A stretch of 64,000 bases of DNA from PMNU01 sp035479875. Lineage in GTDB: Bacteria; Patescibacteriota; Saccharimonadia; Saccharimonadales; UBA4665. Numbering within the stretch: position 1 is the first letter of the stretch; every line of letters starts with the position of its first letter. The translations under genes were made by a program, and so were the position numbers. Below are positions 43,803 through 51,567 of this stretch, piece by piece. Location: positions 62,001 to 126,000 of the forward strand of contig DATIIH010000001.1 in assembly GCA_035479875.1 (NCBI GenBank). Reading direction: 5' to 3'. The notes under the pieces are model-generated. The model worked only from the letters and a program-made list of their open reading frames with translations, searched no databases and was not told the origin of the DNA.

Positions 43803-44270
43803 ATGAGGCAGGCCACCACCGTCTTATTTTTACTGCGTGGAGACGAGATTTTACTTGCCATAAAAAAGCGCCGCTTTGGCGCCGGGAAGTGGAACGGCGT
43901 GGGTGGCAAGGCCGACGAAGGCGAAACGATTGAACAGACTGCGGTGCGCGAATCCCAAGAAGAAATCGGCGTGACGCCCAAAAATCTCACCAGACTAGGC
44001 ACCATCGACTTTTACGATAAGGCCGACCCGGATTTTAACCAGCTGGCTCACGTATACACCGCCACCGAATGGGACGGCGAGCCTACCGAGACCGAAGAAA
44101 TGCGCCCGCAGTGGTTCAAGACCAATGAGGTGCCATTTGATTCGATGTGGCAAGCCGACTCACTTTGGATGCCACATGTACTGGCAGGCGAATGCTTTAA
44201 AGCTACCATTACCTTCAATGGCGATACTCTTGACTCGCACGATATTACCACTACCGAGAACCTATCATGA
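43803..44270 (+). CDS. NUDIX 8-oxo-dGTP diphosphatase-like (MutT/MTH1 type)
   Basis: A 155-aa protein with IKKRRFGAGKWNGVGGKADE leading into the NUDIX box (GGKADEGETIEQTAVRESQEE, then IGV), the MTH1-like substrate region. It should sanitise oxidised purine nucleotides. Its ATG directly abuts the stop of the AP endonuclease gene, and ATGA overlaps the next gene. Confidence 0.92.
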   Translation: MRQATTVLFLLRGDEILLAIKKRRFGAGKWNGVGGKADEGETIEQTAVRESQEEIGVTPKNLTRLGTIDFYDKADPDFNQLAHVYTATEWDGEPTETEEMRPQWFKTNEVPFDSMWQADSLWMPHVLAGECFKATITFNGDTLDSHDITTTENLS

Positions 44271-44656
44271 AAGCACCCAAGCAGCAAGCAATAACATTTG
44301 ATGAGATAAACGAGCTCATCTGGAAACATGCCGAAGCGCGCGACTGGCACCACAACCCGCCACACACACTGGCGATATCCATCGTATTAGAAGCGACCGA
44401 GCTGCTCGAGCATTACCAGTGGAGCGATAAGCCCGAGGGCAAAAAAGAAGACCTTGCAGCCGAACTGGCAGACATATTTATTTACGCGATTGAGTTTGCC
44501 CAAGTGAACAACATCGATATTGTAGAGGCGATCCGTCAAAAACTCCAAAAATCCGCCGAAAAATATCCTGCTGAGAACTTTAAAGGCAAATCGTCCAAGG
44601 CCAGCCACAAAGCCTGGATCGACGCCAAACTCAACCACCGAAAAACGGGCCTGTAA
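44267..44656 (+). CDS. MazG-like nucleotide pyrophosphohydrolase
   Basis: A 129-aa all-alpha protein with ARDWHHNPPHTLAISIVLEA, ATELLEHYQW and DLAAELADIFIYAI, the E-x-x-E ... E-x-x-D metal pattern of the MazG/dCTPase superfamily. It hydrolyses non-canonical or excess NTPs. Four-base overlap with the MutT-like gene. Confidence 0.9.
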   Translation: MKAPKQQAITFDEINELIWKHAEARDWHHNPPHTLAISIVLEATELLEHYQWSDKPEGKKEDLAAELADIFIYAIEFAQVNNIDIVEAIRQKLQKSAEKYPAENFKGKSSKASHKAWIDAKLNHRKTGL

Positions 44657-44658
44657 CC

Positions 44659-45204
44659 ATGCCCAAAAAGATTTGTATCATATATGGGTTTTGTGAAGGA
44701 CCACGAATTGCCGCGCGCATGCTCACCACGCTCAAAAATAATGGTTTTGAAATTACCGGCGACCCGCACAACGCCGATGTCATCTTGGCACACTCCGGCG
44801 GCTGCTATATGGTGCCTCATAATGTGGCAGCCAAACGCATCATTATGGTTGGCCTTACTTATTGGCCGGGTAAATCAATTACGCGCACCTTTGCAAAAAA
44901 GATTTGGGACGACCTGACGCATCACCGGAGTGAGCGTGCCGCCCGCTTTTGGGCCCACAAAACTCGCTGGAATCTTACCTACTTTTGGAATATGCCACGT
45001 AACTTTGCGATGCTTAACGCGCTTCGGGCTGGCGATTTTTGGCAGCTCACGCGCGTGACGGTCGTGCGCAACCACCAAGACCACTTTTGCACGCCGGACC
45101 TAACGTGCCTGCCATTCGCCCATAAGCCACGCCTAGTGGAACTACCTGGCCAGCACGATGACCTCTGGCTGCACCCCGAACGCTACCTATCTGTTATACA
45201 ATAA
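44659..45204 (+). CDS. Putative alpha/beta-hydrolase-like protein, 181 aa
   Basis: Weakly recognised. ICIIYGFCEGPRI (first strand and loop), VILAHSGGCYM (a nucleophile-elbow-like S-G-G) and VELPGQHDDLWLHPE (a possible catalytic His near the C-terminus) fit a small alpha/beta hydrolase such as the YdeN/RBBP9 group. The central part is Trp/Arg-rich. Two bases separate it from the MazG-like stop, so it belongs to the same operon. Substrate unknown. Confidence 0.55.
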   Translation: MPKKICIIYGFCEGPRIAARMLTTLKNNGFEITGDPHNADVILAHSGGCYMVPHNVAAKRIIMVGLTYWPGKSITRTFAKKIWDDLTHHRSERAARFWAHKTRWNLTYFWNMPRNFAMLNALRAGDFWQLTRVTVVRNHQDHFCTPDLTCLPFAHKPRLVELPGQHDDLWLHPERYLSVIQ

Positions 45205-45208
45205 CCGT

Positions 45209-46000
45209 ATGGAACGAGACTACTGGGTCAGGCAAGAGCTAGGCAAACCGCTGTTTGCCGATTTGGCGTGGAGCCGGCCCGAGAACAAGCTACAGGCGGG
45301 CAAACTGCTGATTGCCGGCGGTAGCCTGCACGGCTTTGCAGCGCCAGCCGAAGCGTACGCGGCAGCGGTAAAAGCTGGTATTGGCACCGCCCGCGTGCTG
45401 CTGCCTAACGCCGTCCAAAAGATTGTAGGTCGTGTGCTCGAAAACGGCGAGTTCGCGCCCAGCACACCCAGTGGTAGCTTTAGCCAAAAGGCACTGGACG
45501 AACTGCTGTTTCAGGCTCTCTGGGCCGACGCGACTTTACTGGCCGGCGACCTTGGTCGCAACAGCGAAACCGCCATTCTACTCGAAAAATTTTTACGCAA
45601 GTATCCGCACCCCGTTACACTCACCAAAGACGCGGTAGACTATGTAACCAGCGCGCCAGAAGCCGCTTTAGCACGTACGGCCGGAACGACACTTGTACTG
45701 AGCCTATCGCAACTCCAGCGGCTCGCGGTGAGCACCAAGCAAACTCGGCCAATAGCATTTAGTATGGACCTCCTACACCTCGTAGAGTGGCTGCATGAGT
45801 TTACCCAAACGTACGAGCTAAACATTGTCGTTAAACACCTCGAGCACATTTTTGTGGCGGTGGGCGGTCGGGTGAGCACCACCAAACTAGCCACCGACCT
45901 ACCCATCTGGCGCGTCCAAACCGCCGCTCGGGCTAGCGTGTGGCGAGTGCAAAACCCAGCCAAGATATTCGAAGCCCTAACAGCCTCACTTGCCGATTAG
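45209..46000 (+). CDS. Divergent NAD(P)H-hydrate dehydratase-like (CARKD/ribokinase fold) protein
   Basis: A 263-aa protein whose first half fits the YjeF C-terminal domain: NKLQAGKLLIAGGSLHGFAA, AAVKAGIGTARVLLPN, LLAGDLGRNSETAIL, VTLTKDAVDYV. The second half lacks the usual GTGD anion-hole and catalytic-Asp motif; only VAVGGRVSTT stands there. It may be inactive or have changed substrate. ATG 45209 follows TACAAT (45197-45202) by six bases; the box overlaps the stop of the gene before. Confidence 0.6.
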   Translation: MERDYWVRQELGKPLFADLAWSRPENKLQAGKLLIAGGSLHGFAAPAEAYAAAVKAGIGTARVLLPNAVQKIVGRVLENGEFAPSTPSGSFSQKALDELLFQALWADATLLAGDLGRNSETAILLEKFLRKYPHPVTLTKDAVDYVTSAPEAALARTAGTTLVLSLSQLQRLAVSTKQTRPIAFSMDLLHLVEWLHEFTQTYELNIVVKHLEHIFVAVGGRVSTTKLATDLPIWRVQTAARASVWRVQNPAKIFEALTASLAD

Positions 46001-46008
46001 CATAAACT

Positions 46009-46020
46009 GCTAGCGCTAGC
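46009..46020. promoter_or_regulatory. Perfect 12-bp palindrome upstream of the 46075 gene
   Basis: GCTAGCGCTAGC lies 43 bases before the TATATT box (46063-46068), between two genes. It is a candidate operator; no matching regulator is adjacent. Confidence 0.35.
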
Positions 46021-46074
46021 TGTGATATTTATTACTGTTGCAAAACGAACAGCTCACGCTTATATATTTAAGAC

Positions 46075-46989
46075 ATGAGACACGCTTCATCCGCAACCGA
46101 ACAACGGTCGGGTTCGGCGCTCGTGCCTACTTACATCACTTATATTGGTCATCGCGAACGGCCCAACCTAGAGCTGGCTAAGAGCGGCAAGCCCGAACGG
46201 CCGCATCATGCCTCACTACTCATCGGTGCTGGTTGCTTATTGCTCGTGGATGGGCGCGAAAGAAAGGCCGACCGCATGCTCAGGAGCGTGCGGGACGGCA
46301 TGGACGACCTCATGCGAGCCAACTCCACGAGCGCCCAAGGCCGATGGCACGCCGCAACATTGCGGCATATCGCCGCAATGTTGCTATGGAGAGATAACCC
46401 CACGTCAGCCACAACATGCCAACTTGCGATCCACCGCGAGGCAGTAAGGGCAATACGCAGTCTGCGGCCAGCAGCAGGGGGCGCACCACCGGCGGGCGAC
46501 GTGACGGGCGCGCTTGCCGAGCAGAACGCCAATGGCCTCGCTACCCGTTCTGCCGGTATAGGCACATTAACCCTCCCAGCTCTTTACCATCATGATATGG
46601 GGCCAACCGTAGCCGACAATTACGACTTGTTAGTCATCGACTGCGGGTCTGGCCCCAACCCCAAGCCATCCGCCCACCGCGCTCAGCTCAAGAACGTATG
46701 TATGGGCTTTTGTGGTGATGAGACATTCCGGGCGACGGGCGAAGAGGTCCGTGGTCGATACAAACAGGATATCGTGCTTGTCTCCCAACACTGTGATATC
46801 ACCGTGCCTGCAGGCGAAGAGGGAGGAGAAATCACCAATTTACTGCTTGCCGAGGCCAGTGACCCGCGAGCACCAATCCGACGAGCGCCGCTCGACACCA
46901 CTACACTACACTTACTCGAAACAATCATCGAGCCAGAGCCCTGGCGCATGGGCACGCAACCAATAGGCGCACTAGCACTAGCGGCGTGA
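46075..46989 (+). CDS. Hypothetical protein, 304 aa
   Basis: Not recognised. Soluble, Ala/Arg-rich. A hydrophobic strand (HHASLLIGAGCLLLVDG), a helical middle, an Ala/Gly/Pro linker near 155-170, then a second alpha/beta half with NYDLLVIDCGSGPNPKPSA and KQDIVLVSQHCDITVPAG, suggesting two domains. TATATT (46063-46068) six bases before ATG supports the start. A bidirectional terminator with the tRNA-Leu gene follows. Confidence 0.6.
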   Translation: MRHASSATEQRSGSALVPTYITYIGHRERPNLELAKSGKPERPHHASLLIGAGCLLLVDGRERKADRMLRSVRDGMDDLMRANSTSAQGRWHAATLRHIAAMLLWRDNPTSATTCQLAIHREAVRAIRSLRPAAGGAPPAGDVTGALAEQNANGLATRSAGIGTLTLPALYHHDMGPTVADNYDLLVIDCGSGPNPKPSAHRAQLKNVCMGFCGDETFRATGEEVRGRYKQDIVLVSQHCDITVPAGEEGGEITNLLLAEASDPRAPIRRAPLDTTTLHLLETIIEPEPWRMGTQPIGALALAA

Positions 46990-46996
46990 AACCAGA

Positions 46997-47040
46997 CCAA
47001 AGAAAACGGCCCACTTGTATAAAGGAGCCGTTTTCTTTGG
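46997..47040. terminator. Bidirectional terminator that includes the tRNA-Leu CCA end
   Basis: CCAAAGAAAACGGC (46997-47010) and GCCGTTTTCTTTGG (47027-47040) form a perfect 14-bp stem with T-rich flanks both ways. On the minus strand the first three stem bases are the encoded CCA of tRNA-Leu (47038-47040). Confidence 0.8.
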
Positions 47041-47124
47041 TGGGCGAGGAGGGAATCGAACCCTCACGAGATTGCTCTCACAGGATTTTGAGTCCAGCGC
47101 GTCTACCAATTCCGCCACCCGCCC
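47038..47124 (-). tRNA. tRNA-Leu (anticodon CAA)
   Basis: Acceptor GGGCGGG (47118-47124) pairs with CTCGCCC (47042-47048), with one G-U. The anticodon loop CTCAAAA gives CAA. A long variable arm and T arm (GAGGG-TTCGATT-CCCTC) are present. CCA is encoded. Confidence 0.95.
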
Positions 47125-47127
47125 GGA

Positions 47128-47147
47128 GGATTGCAAGTCTGCAATCC
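47128..47147 (-). promoter_or_regulatory. tRNA-Leu leader hairpin
   Basis: GGATTGCA-gact-TGCAATCC (read on the minus strand) is a perfect 8-bp stem with a 4-nt loop, ending exactly three bases, TCC, before the tRNA 5' end. A possible promoter (TATACC, minus strand, 47182-47187) lies upstream. Confidence 0.6.
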
Positions 47148-47303
47148 GAGTATTCTGCCGCAGATTGGCCATAACACTAGAGGTATAGCCAACACGGAAG
47201 TCTTGTAAGGCCTATGAGATAGTCTTACAGCGTAAGATTGTACTATACTTAGGGGCAGAACGCGAGGGCATAAGCGCCCTAACGTACGGCCGCGGCAATT
47301 ATA

Positions 47304-48680
47304 ATGAACCCACTATTTGACGAACCAAATGCATCTGGCCCCCACGCTCAGCGTGGCTACGTGCTTTCGGGCACACAGGGCAAGCGCGTTGAGCCACTGG
47401 CTGGACAGCGGCATACTGGCGACGCTAACCCGGCTATCGAACTCATTCGCAACAAGCTCGACGCCCTCTATGCCAAAGAGCCCAACGCCAAACAGGAGCG
47501 GGCCGAAACCGAACATATGCGCGCGCCGCGCTCCAAGCATCAGCAATTCATGCACGAGCTAAGCGCTTCGGGCAAATCGCTGGCCGAAATTCAAACTGCT
47601 TGGCACGAATATTACGCCAAGCTGCCAGACAACGAAAAACAAGCGGTCTGGCAAGAGTTTTACGCCGCCAATAACCGCGCGGCGCCGTCGGCATATACGC
47701 AGCATGTGCAACAGGCGGCTGCACGACCAGTTACCACACCGGCCCAACCGGCAGTAATTACCCCGTTACAGCCGATCGCAACTCCGCACCACCCGCTGCA
47801 ATCAACAACGCCGAGCAGCACTCACACCGCTGCTGTTACGCCAGCACCTATGGGCCACACCTACTCCTACGTTCCGCCAAAACGTCGCCCCAGCGTCGCT
47901 CAAATTAAACATCAGGTCCTCGCCAAAGTACGCGCCAGCAACAACGCCAAGCTAAAAGCCCGACATCACCTGCAATCGCTAGCTTTTGGATTCGGCTTGG
48001 GCGCGCTGGTGCTGCTGATCTTTTTATTTAGTTTTTTCAACCAAGTGATTATCACACCATTCATCCAACCGAGTGCGCACGCTGCGGCCACGCCGATAAT
48101 CCTTAGCGGCGACAGCGTTGCTCCCAGCAGTACGCCGGAAGTTATCATCCCCAAAATTAATGTAGAGATTCCAATCACCTACGGCACCTCGTCTAACGAA
48201 AACGATATCGAAAACTCACTCGAAGACGGCGTAGTGCACTATCCCACCACATCGGTGCCCGGTCAGCTCGGCAATGCTGCGTTTTTTGGGCATTCTAGCA
48301 ACAACATCTTTAATCCGGGTAAGTACAAGTTTGCATTTGTGCTATTGCACACACTGGCGCCAGGTGACATTTTTTATCTCACCTACAATGGTCAGGTGTA
48401 CACATACAAAGTCTTTGACCGCAAGATCGTGGAGCCCACCGACACCTGGGTGCTAAACCCCGTGGCCGGCCATACCGCCACTGCTACACTCATCACCTGC
48501 GACCCGCCAGGCACCAGCTTGCATCGCTTAGTAGTATGGGGCGACCAAATCAGCCCCGGCCCAACCGCCAACATTGTGGCACCCGCACCAAGCGCATCGT
48601 CGCAGCTGCCAACTCAGCTCGCCAGCAACGGCCCGAGCCTGTGGCACCGAATGACGCATTGGGTGACGTCTATCTTCTAG
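47304..48680 (+). CDS. Sortase-family transpeptidase with long cytosolic head
   Basis: A 458-aa protein. Residues 1-220 are cytosolic, Gln/Ala/Pro-rich; one span lies at 225-250; the outer sortase domain has His330 (NAAFFGHSS), Cys399 (ATLITCDPPG) and Arg408 (SLHRLVVWGD). It should join surface proteins to the wall or to each other. The tail after the catalytic core ends in an amphipathic SLWHRMTHWVTSIF. The head is much longer than usual and may bind a cytosolic or membrane partner. A TATAAT overlaps the ATG; the more likely promoter is TATACT at 47244-47249, giving a leader of about 47 nt. Confidence 0.88.
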   Translation: MNPLFDEPNASGPHAQRGYVLSGTQGKRVEPLAGQRHTGDANPAIELIRNKLDALYAKEPNAKQERAETEHMRAPRSKHQQFMHELSASGKSLAEIQTAWHEYYAKLPDNEKQAVWQEFYAANNRAAPSAYTQHVQQAAARPVTTPAQPAVITPLQPIATPHHPLQSTTPSSTHTAAVTPAPMGHTYSYVPPKRRPSVAQIKHQVLAKVRASNNAKLKARHHLQSLAFGFGLGALVLLIFLFSFFNQVIITPFIQPSAHAAATPIILSGDSVAPSSTPEVIIPKINVEIPITYGTSSNENDIENSLEDGVVHYPTTSVPGQLGNAAFFGHSSNNIFNPGKYKFAFVLLHTLAPGDIFYLTYNGQVYTYKVFDRKIVEPTDTWVLNPVAGHTATATLITCDPPGTSLHRLVVWGDQISPGPTANIVAPAPSASSQLPTQLASNGPSLWHRMTHWVTSIF

Positions 48681-50138
48681 CTATTGATCAGCTGGAGTAA
48701 GCAGTGGGGTGCTAGTGAGTGCTTTGTTAGCGTCAAGCGTGTAGAGCGTATGGTAATTCTGGGTAAAGAACGGCAGATAACTAGGGCTTGCGGCCGACAA
48801 GGCCTGAACGTTAGTGCCGTCAAAATCAAGGATATTCAGTTTGCCAGAACTGACATAATCCAGATGGAAGCCATCCATCCAGGCCGCGTGTAGCTGCGGT
48901 ACGTCGAGGGGTGCTTTGGCGGTGAAGGCATAGCCTTTATTGGTCTCGGCGTCGTACACCGTAAATTGCTGGCCGTCTTCGGCTACAACAAAGCGCGCAT
49001 TAGTAGAAAAGGCCACATAATTAGCAGCCGTGGTCTTTAGTATCTCTATCGGCACAAGCACTTGTTTGCTGTCGAGCGTAGCGGCCGGGTCTTTGTATAC
49101 AAAGACTTTGTTGTCGGCATTGGTGCCAACGGCCACGTACCGGATACCTCTGTAATTAGCGAGGGCAAGTAGTGGCATGCCGGCAAGCGATTCGTGAATA
49201 GTGTAGGTTTTAGCGCCGACGATCATGCGAATAAACACCCTGCCAGCAGGTGCCCCATCCGCCGTGGCGTAAAGCACAGTGGTACCGTCGGTCTCAAAGC
49301 CCAGTACGTCTTGCAAGAGTGGCACCGGTGTAGGCTTTTTGAGTGTCGCGGTAAACAATTGCTGAGCGTTTTGGTCGTAGGCATAGTATTGGTCGTAGGC
49401 ACCACCCTTTAACTCTAGCTGAGAGGGATTGAAACCGAGCAGGGTAGTAAGGTTTTGCGACTGCGCGGGGTCCTGGCGATCGAGCAGAACATATTCGCTT
49501 CCGGCCTGGCCACCCCGTTGGTACAGGCGCTGGAGTATCACGTGTCGGTTGTCACTCGCCCACACCACAGGCACCCAGCCGGTGGTGGCTGTACCGGCGG
49601 CAAAAATGGCAGTCGGTAAAACCAGCGGCTTGGCAACGGGCTTGGCAACGCTTAAGTCGTAGAGGTCGAGTTGATCTTGTGAGATAGTGGGGATCATCAG
49701 CCAGTGGTGATCATTGCTCTGACTGGCAAAACTTGGAGCTTCGGTGTACTGCTTGGTGACTGCAGTAGTGAGAGTAGTAGGCACCAAAAACGGGTAATCA
49801 AAGCGCTCCACGCTGCCGCCATCCACGGTAATCGCGCGCCGCCATGTGTTGTATCCTATACGCTGCAGCTGCACCGTATAGCCGCCGGCGGCTAAAATGA
49901 GACGTGTATTGGTGGCGGCCCTATTCTGACCATTGACCAAAATCTTGGCACCTGCCGGCTGAGATGAGAAAAACACCAGGCCATTCTGAATAACCCGGCC
50001 GTTGCGATCAATCCCAAAGCCGTAGGCTTGGTACAAAAGAATGGTAGTGCCCAAAAGCAGGGTAAGCCCAATCACCGCATAACCAATGGCAAGGCGGGTA
50101 GCATGGGCTTTTTGTTTTTGGGGATCTAGAAAATCCAT
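48681..50138 (-). CDS. Membrane-anchored PEGA-domain protein with beta-propeller-like body
   Basis: A 485-aa protein: one span (AIGYAVIGLTLLLGTTILLY), then a PEGA domain (GLVFFSSQPAGAKILVNGQN and GYTVQLQRIGYNTW), then about 370 residues of repeated WD-like blades. PEGA proteins are surface or S-layer-associated; the propeller may bind a partner. TATAAT (minus strand, 50152-50157) leaves a leader of about six bases. Confidence 0.75.
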   Translation of the reverse strand: MDFLDPQKQKAHATRLAIGYAVIGLTLLLGTTILLYQAYGFGIDRNGRVIQNGLVFFSSQPAGAKILVNGQNRAATNTRLILAAGGYTVQLQRIGYNTWRRAITVDGGSVERFDYPFLVPTTLTTAVTKQYTEAPSFASQSNDHHWLMIPTISQDQLDLYDLSVAKPVAKPLVLPTAIFAAGTATTGWVPVVWASDNRHVILQRLYQRGGQAGSEYVLLDRQDPAQSQNLTTLLGFNPSQLELKGGAYDQYYAYDQNAQQLFTATLKKPTPVPLLQDVLGFETDGTTVLYATADGAPAGRVFIRMIVGAKTYTIHESLAGMPLLALANYRGIRYVAVGTNADNKVFVYKDPAATLDSKQVLVPIEILKTTAANYVAFSTNARFVVAEDGQQFTVYDAETNKGYAFTAKAPLDVPQLHAAWMDGFHLDYVSSGKLNILDFDGTNVQALSAASPSYLPFFTQNYHTLYTLDANKALTSTPLLTPADQ

Positions 50139-50199
50139 AGCGACGCTGTTTATTATATGCCATTTGTGCGGCTCTTGCGCAATTTTAATTTTATCCCTG

Positions 50200-50281
50200 T
50201 TGGTACCCTCTTGCCAGCCATGAGGTAAACGCGCTACTATACATGTAGCTTACGCTTTCGGCGTGCAACAGAGGGTACCAA
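50200..50281. repeat. Paired 12-bp inverted repeats flanking a promoter
   Basis: TTGGTACCCTCT (50200-50211) and AGAGGGTACCAA (50270-50281) are perfect inverted copies, 70 bp apart start to start. Between them lie a TACTAT hexamer (50235-50240) in a GCTAC/GTAGC dyad and an ACGC-TTTCG-GCGT hairpin. The right arm ends nine bases before the GTG of the 50291 gene. The layout fits a DNA-looping operator pair or an RNA switch. Confidence 0.6.
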
Positions 50282-50290
50282 TCAAAAACG

Positions 50291-51529
50291 GTGAGTAAAA
50301 ATATTATCGAACTCAATGGCAAGCGGTACGATGCCCTAACGGGTAAATTATTAGGCGCAACCCACCAGCACCCCAAGCCCTCAATGAGTGGCAAGGTGAT
50401 TGATGGCTTTGTACGCCCCACGGCCAAGGCTAAACCAGCTGCAACCGCTCCAGCCAGGCCCGCAAAAGACGACACCGTCTTAGTGCATGTCCGCAAGGGT
50501 GAGGCAGCAAGCAAGCCCGCCCAAGTTGCAGTAGCTACCGTTAACGTTACAAAAGAAGCGCCCAAAGTTGCCGCCAAAGAACAGAGCCAAGCCCGCGCTG
50601 CAGCGAAAGCTGCCACTGCAGTACACGAGACAGTCAAAGCGTCCGAAAGCCCGCGCAACGCCGTGAGCCACGCCATTAGCGTAAAAACTATCGCTGCACA
50701 TCAGCCGGAACGTGCCAAAACGCTCATGGGCCGGCATGCCAGCAAACCAGCATACACTATTAAACCAGCTATTAAACCAGTGTCACCGGTAGAGATCGCC
50801 CCACTTCCTAATAGTAAAATTGCCGCTAAACATTCGGTTGCGCGCGTCGACCCTACGAGGCTAGAGCGCGCCCAGCGCACGTTGCGCCACGCCGCTGTCG
50901 ACCGCTTTGGCCACATTACGGCAGCAGCCGTAGCGCTTGAATCCCAAGCCGTTAGGGTAAAGCAAGTGGCAGACCTCGCAGTCCACGCCGAGCCCAAACA
51001 ATCTAAACCCATCGACATCTTTGAAGAAGCTATTGCGCACGCCACCAGCCACACCCAACCGTTGCACCAGATTCCTAAATCGCGCAAGCGCCGCATCCTC
51101 AACATCGCCGGATTCAGTACGGCCTTCCTGGTAATCGCTACCTTTTTTGCGTTTCTTAATATGCCGAACATTCAACTGAACGTCGCCTCGCTGCAGGCCG
51201 GCTTTAAGGCTAGTATTCCTGATTACGCGCCGCTTGGTTACGCTATGGCCGGCGGAATACAGCGCGCCGGCGACACCGTGAGCATGGTATTCCGCTCGGG
51301 CGAAAACAAATTTACGATCACCCAGCAACACACCTCCTGGGACAACGAAAAGCTCCTCCAAAACACCCTCGCCCTGCAGCACAACTACCAAACCGTGCAG
51401 GCCGACGGCAGCACGATTTACGTCTATGGCGACAACGCCGTGTGGCTCAAAGGCAACGTCCGCTACGACATTAGCGCCAACGCCCCACTCAGCGCCACCG
51501 ACATCAGCCAGCTCGCTCTCAGCATGTAG
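50291..51529 (+). CDS. Membrane-anchored hypothetical protein with long Ala/Lys-rich head, 412 aa
   Basis: GTG start. Residues 1-280 are cytosolic, rich in Ala, Lys, Pro and Val, with SKNIIELNGKRYDALTGKLL at the very start; one span (FSTAFLVIATFFAFLNM); then an outer domain of about 110 residues (YAPLGYAMAGGIQRAGDTVS, FTITQQHTSWDN, TIYVYGDNAVWLKGN) like DUF4367-type beta domains. Similar layout to the sortase head nearby. Possible link between cytosol and wall; function unknown. Its promoter lies inside a paired inverted repeat. Confidence 0.7.
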   Translation: MSKNIIELNGKRYDALTGKLLGATHQHPKPSMSGKVIDGFVRPTAKAKPAATAPARPAKDDTVLVHVRKGEAASKPAQVAVATVNVTKEAPKVAAKEQSQARAAAKAATAVHETVKASESPRNAVSHAISVKTIAAHQPERAKTLMGRHASKPAYTIKPAIKPVSPVEIAPLPNSKIAAKHSVARVDPTRLERAQRTLRHAAVDRFGHITAAAVALESQAVRVKQVADLAVHAEPKQSKPIDIFEEAIAHATSHTQPLHQIPKSRKRRILNIAGFSTAFLVIATFFAFLNMPNIQLNVASLQAGFKASIPDYAPLGYAMAGGIQRAGDTVSMVFRSGENKFTITQQHTSWDNEKLLQNTLALQHNYQTVQADGSTIYVYGDNAVWLKGNVRYDISANAPLSATDISQLALSM

Positions 51530-51567
51530 ACTTGGTGGCAGAGATATTTTCTCTTATAATGCCCAGC

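Noticed and set aside
47300..47305. TATAAT box overlapping the sortase ATG
   Set aside because: Used as a promoter it would start transcription inside the gene with no in-frame ATG nearby; TATACT at 47244-47249 is a better candidate.
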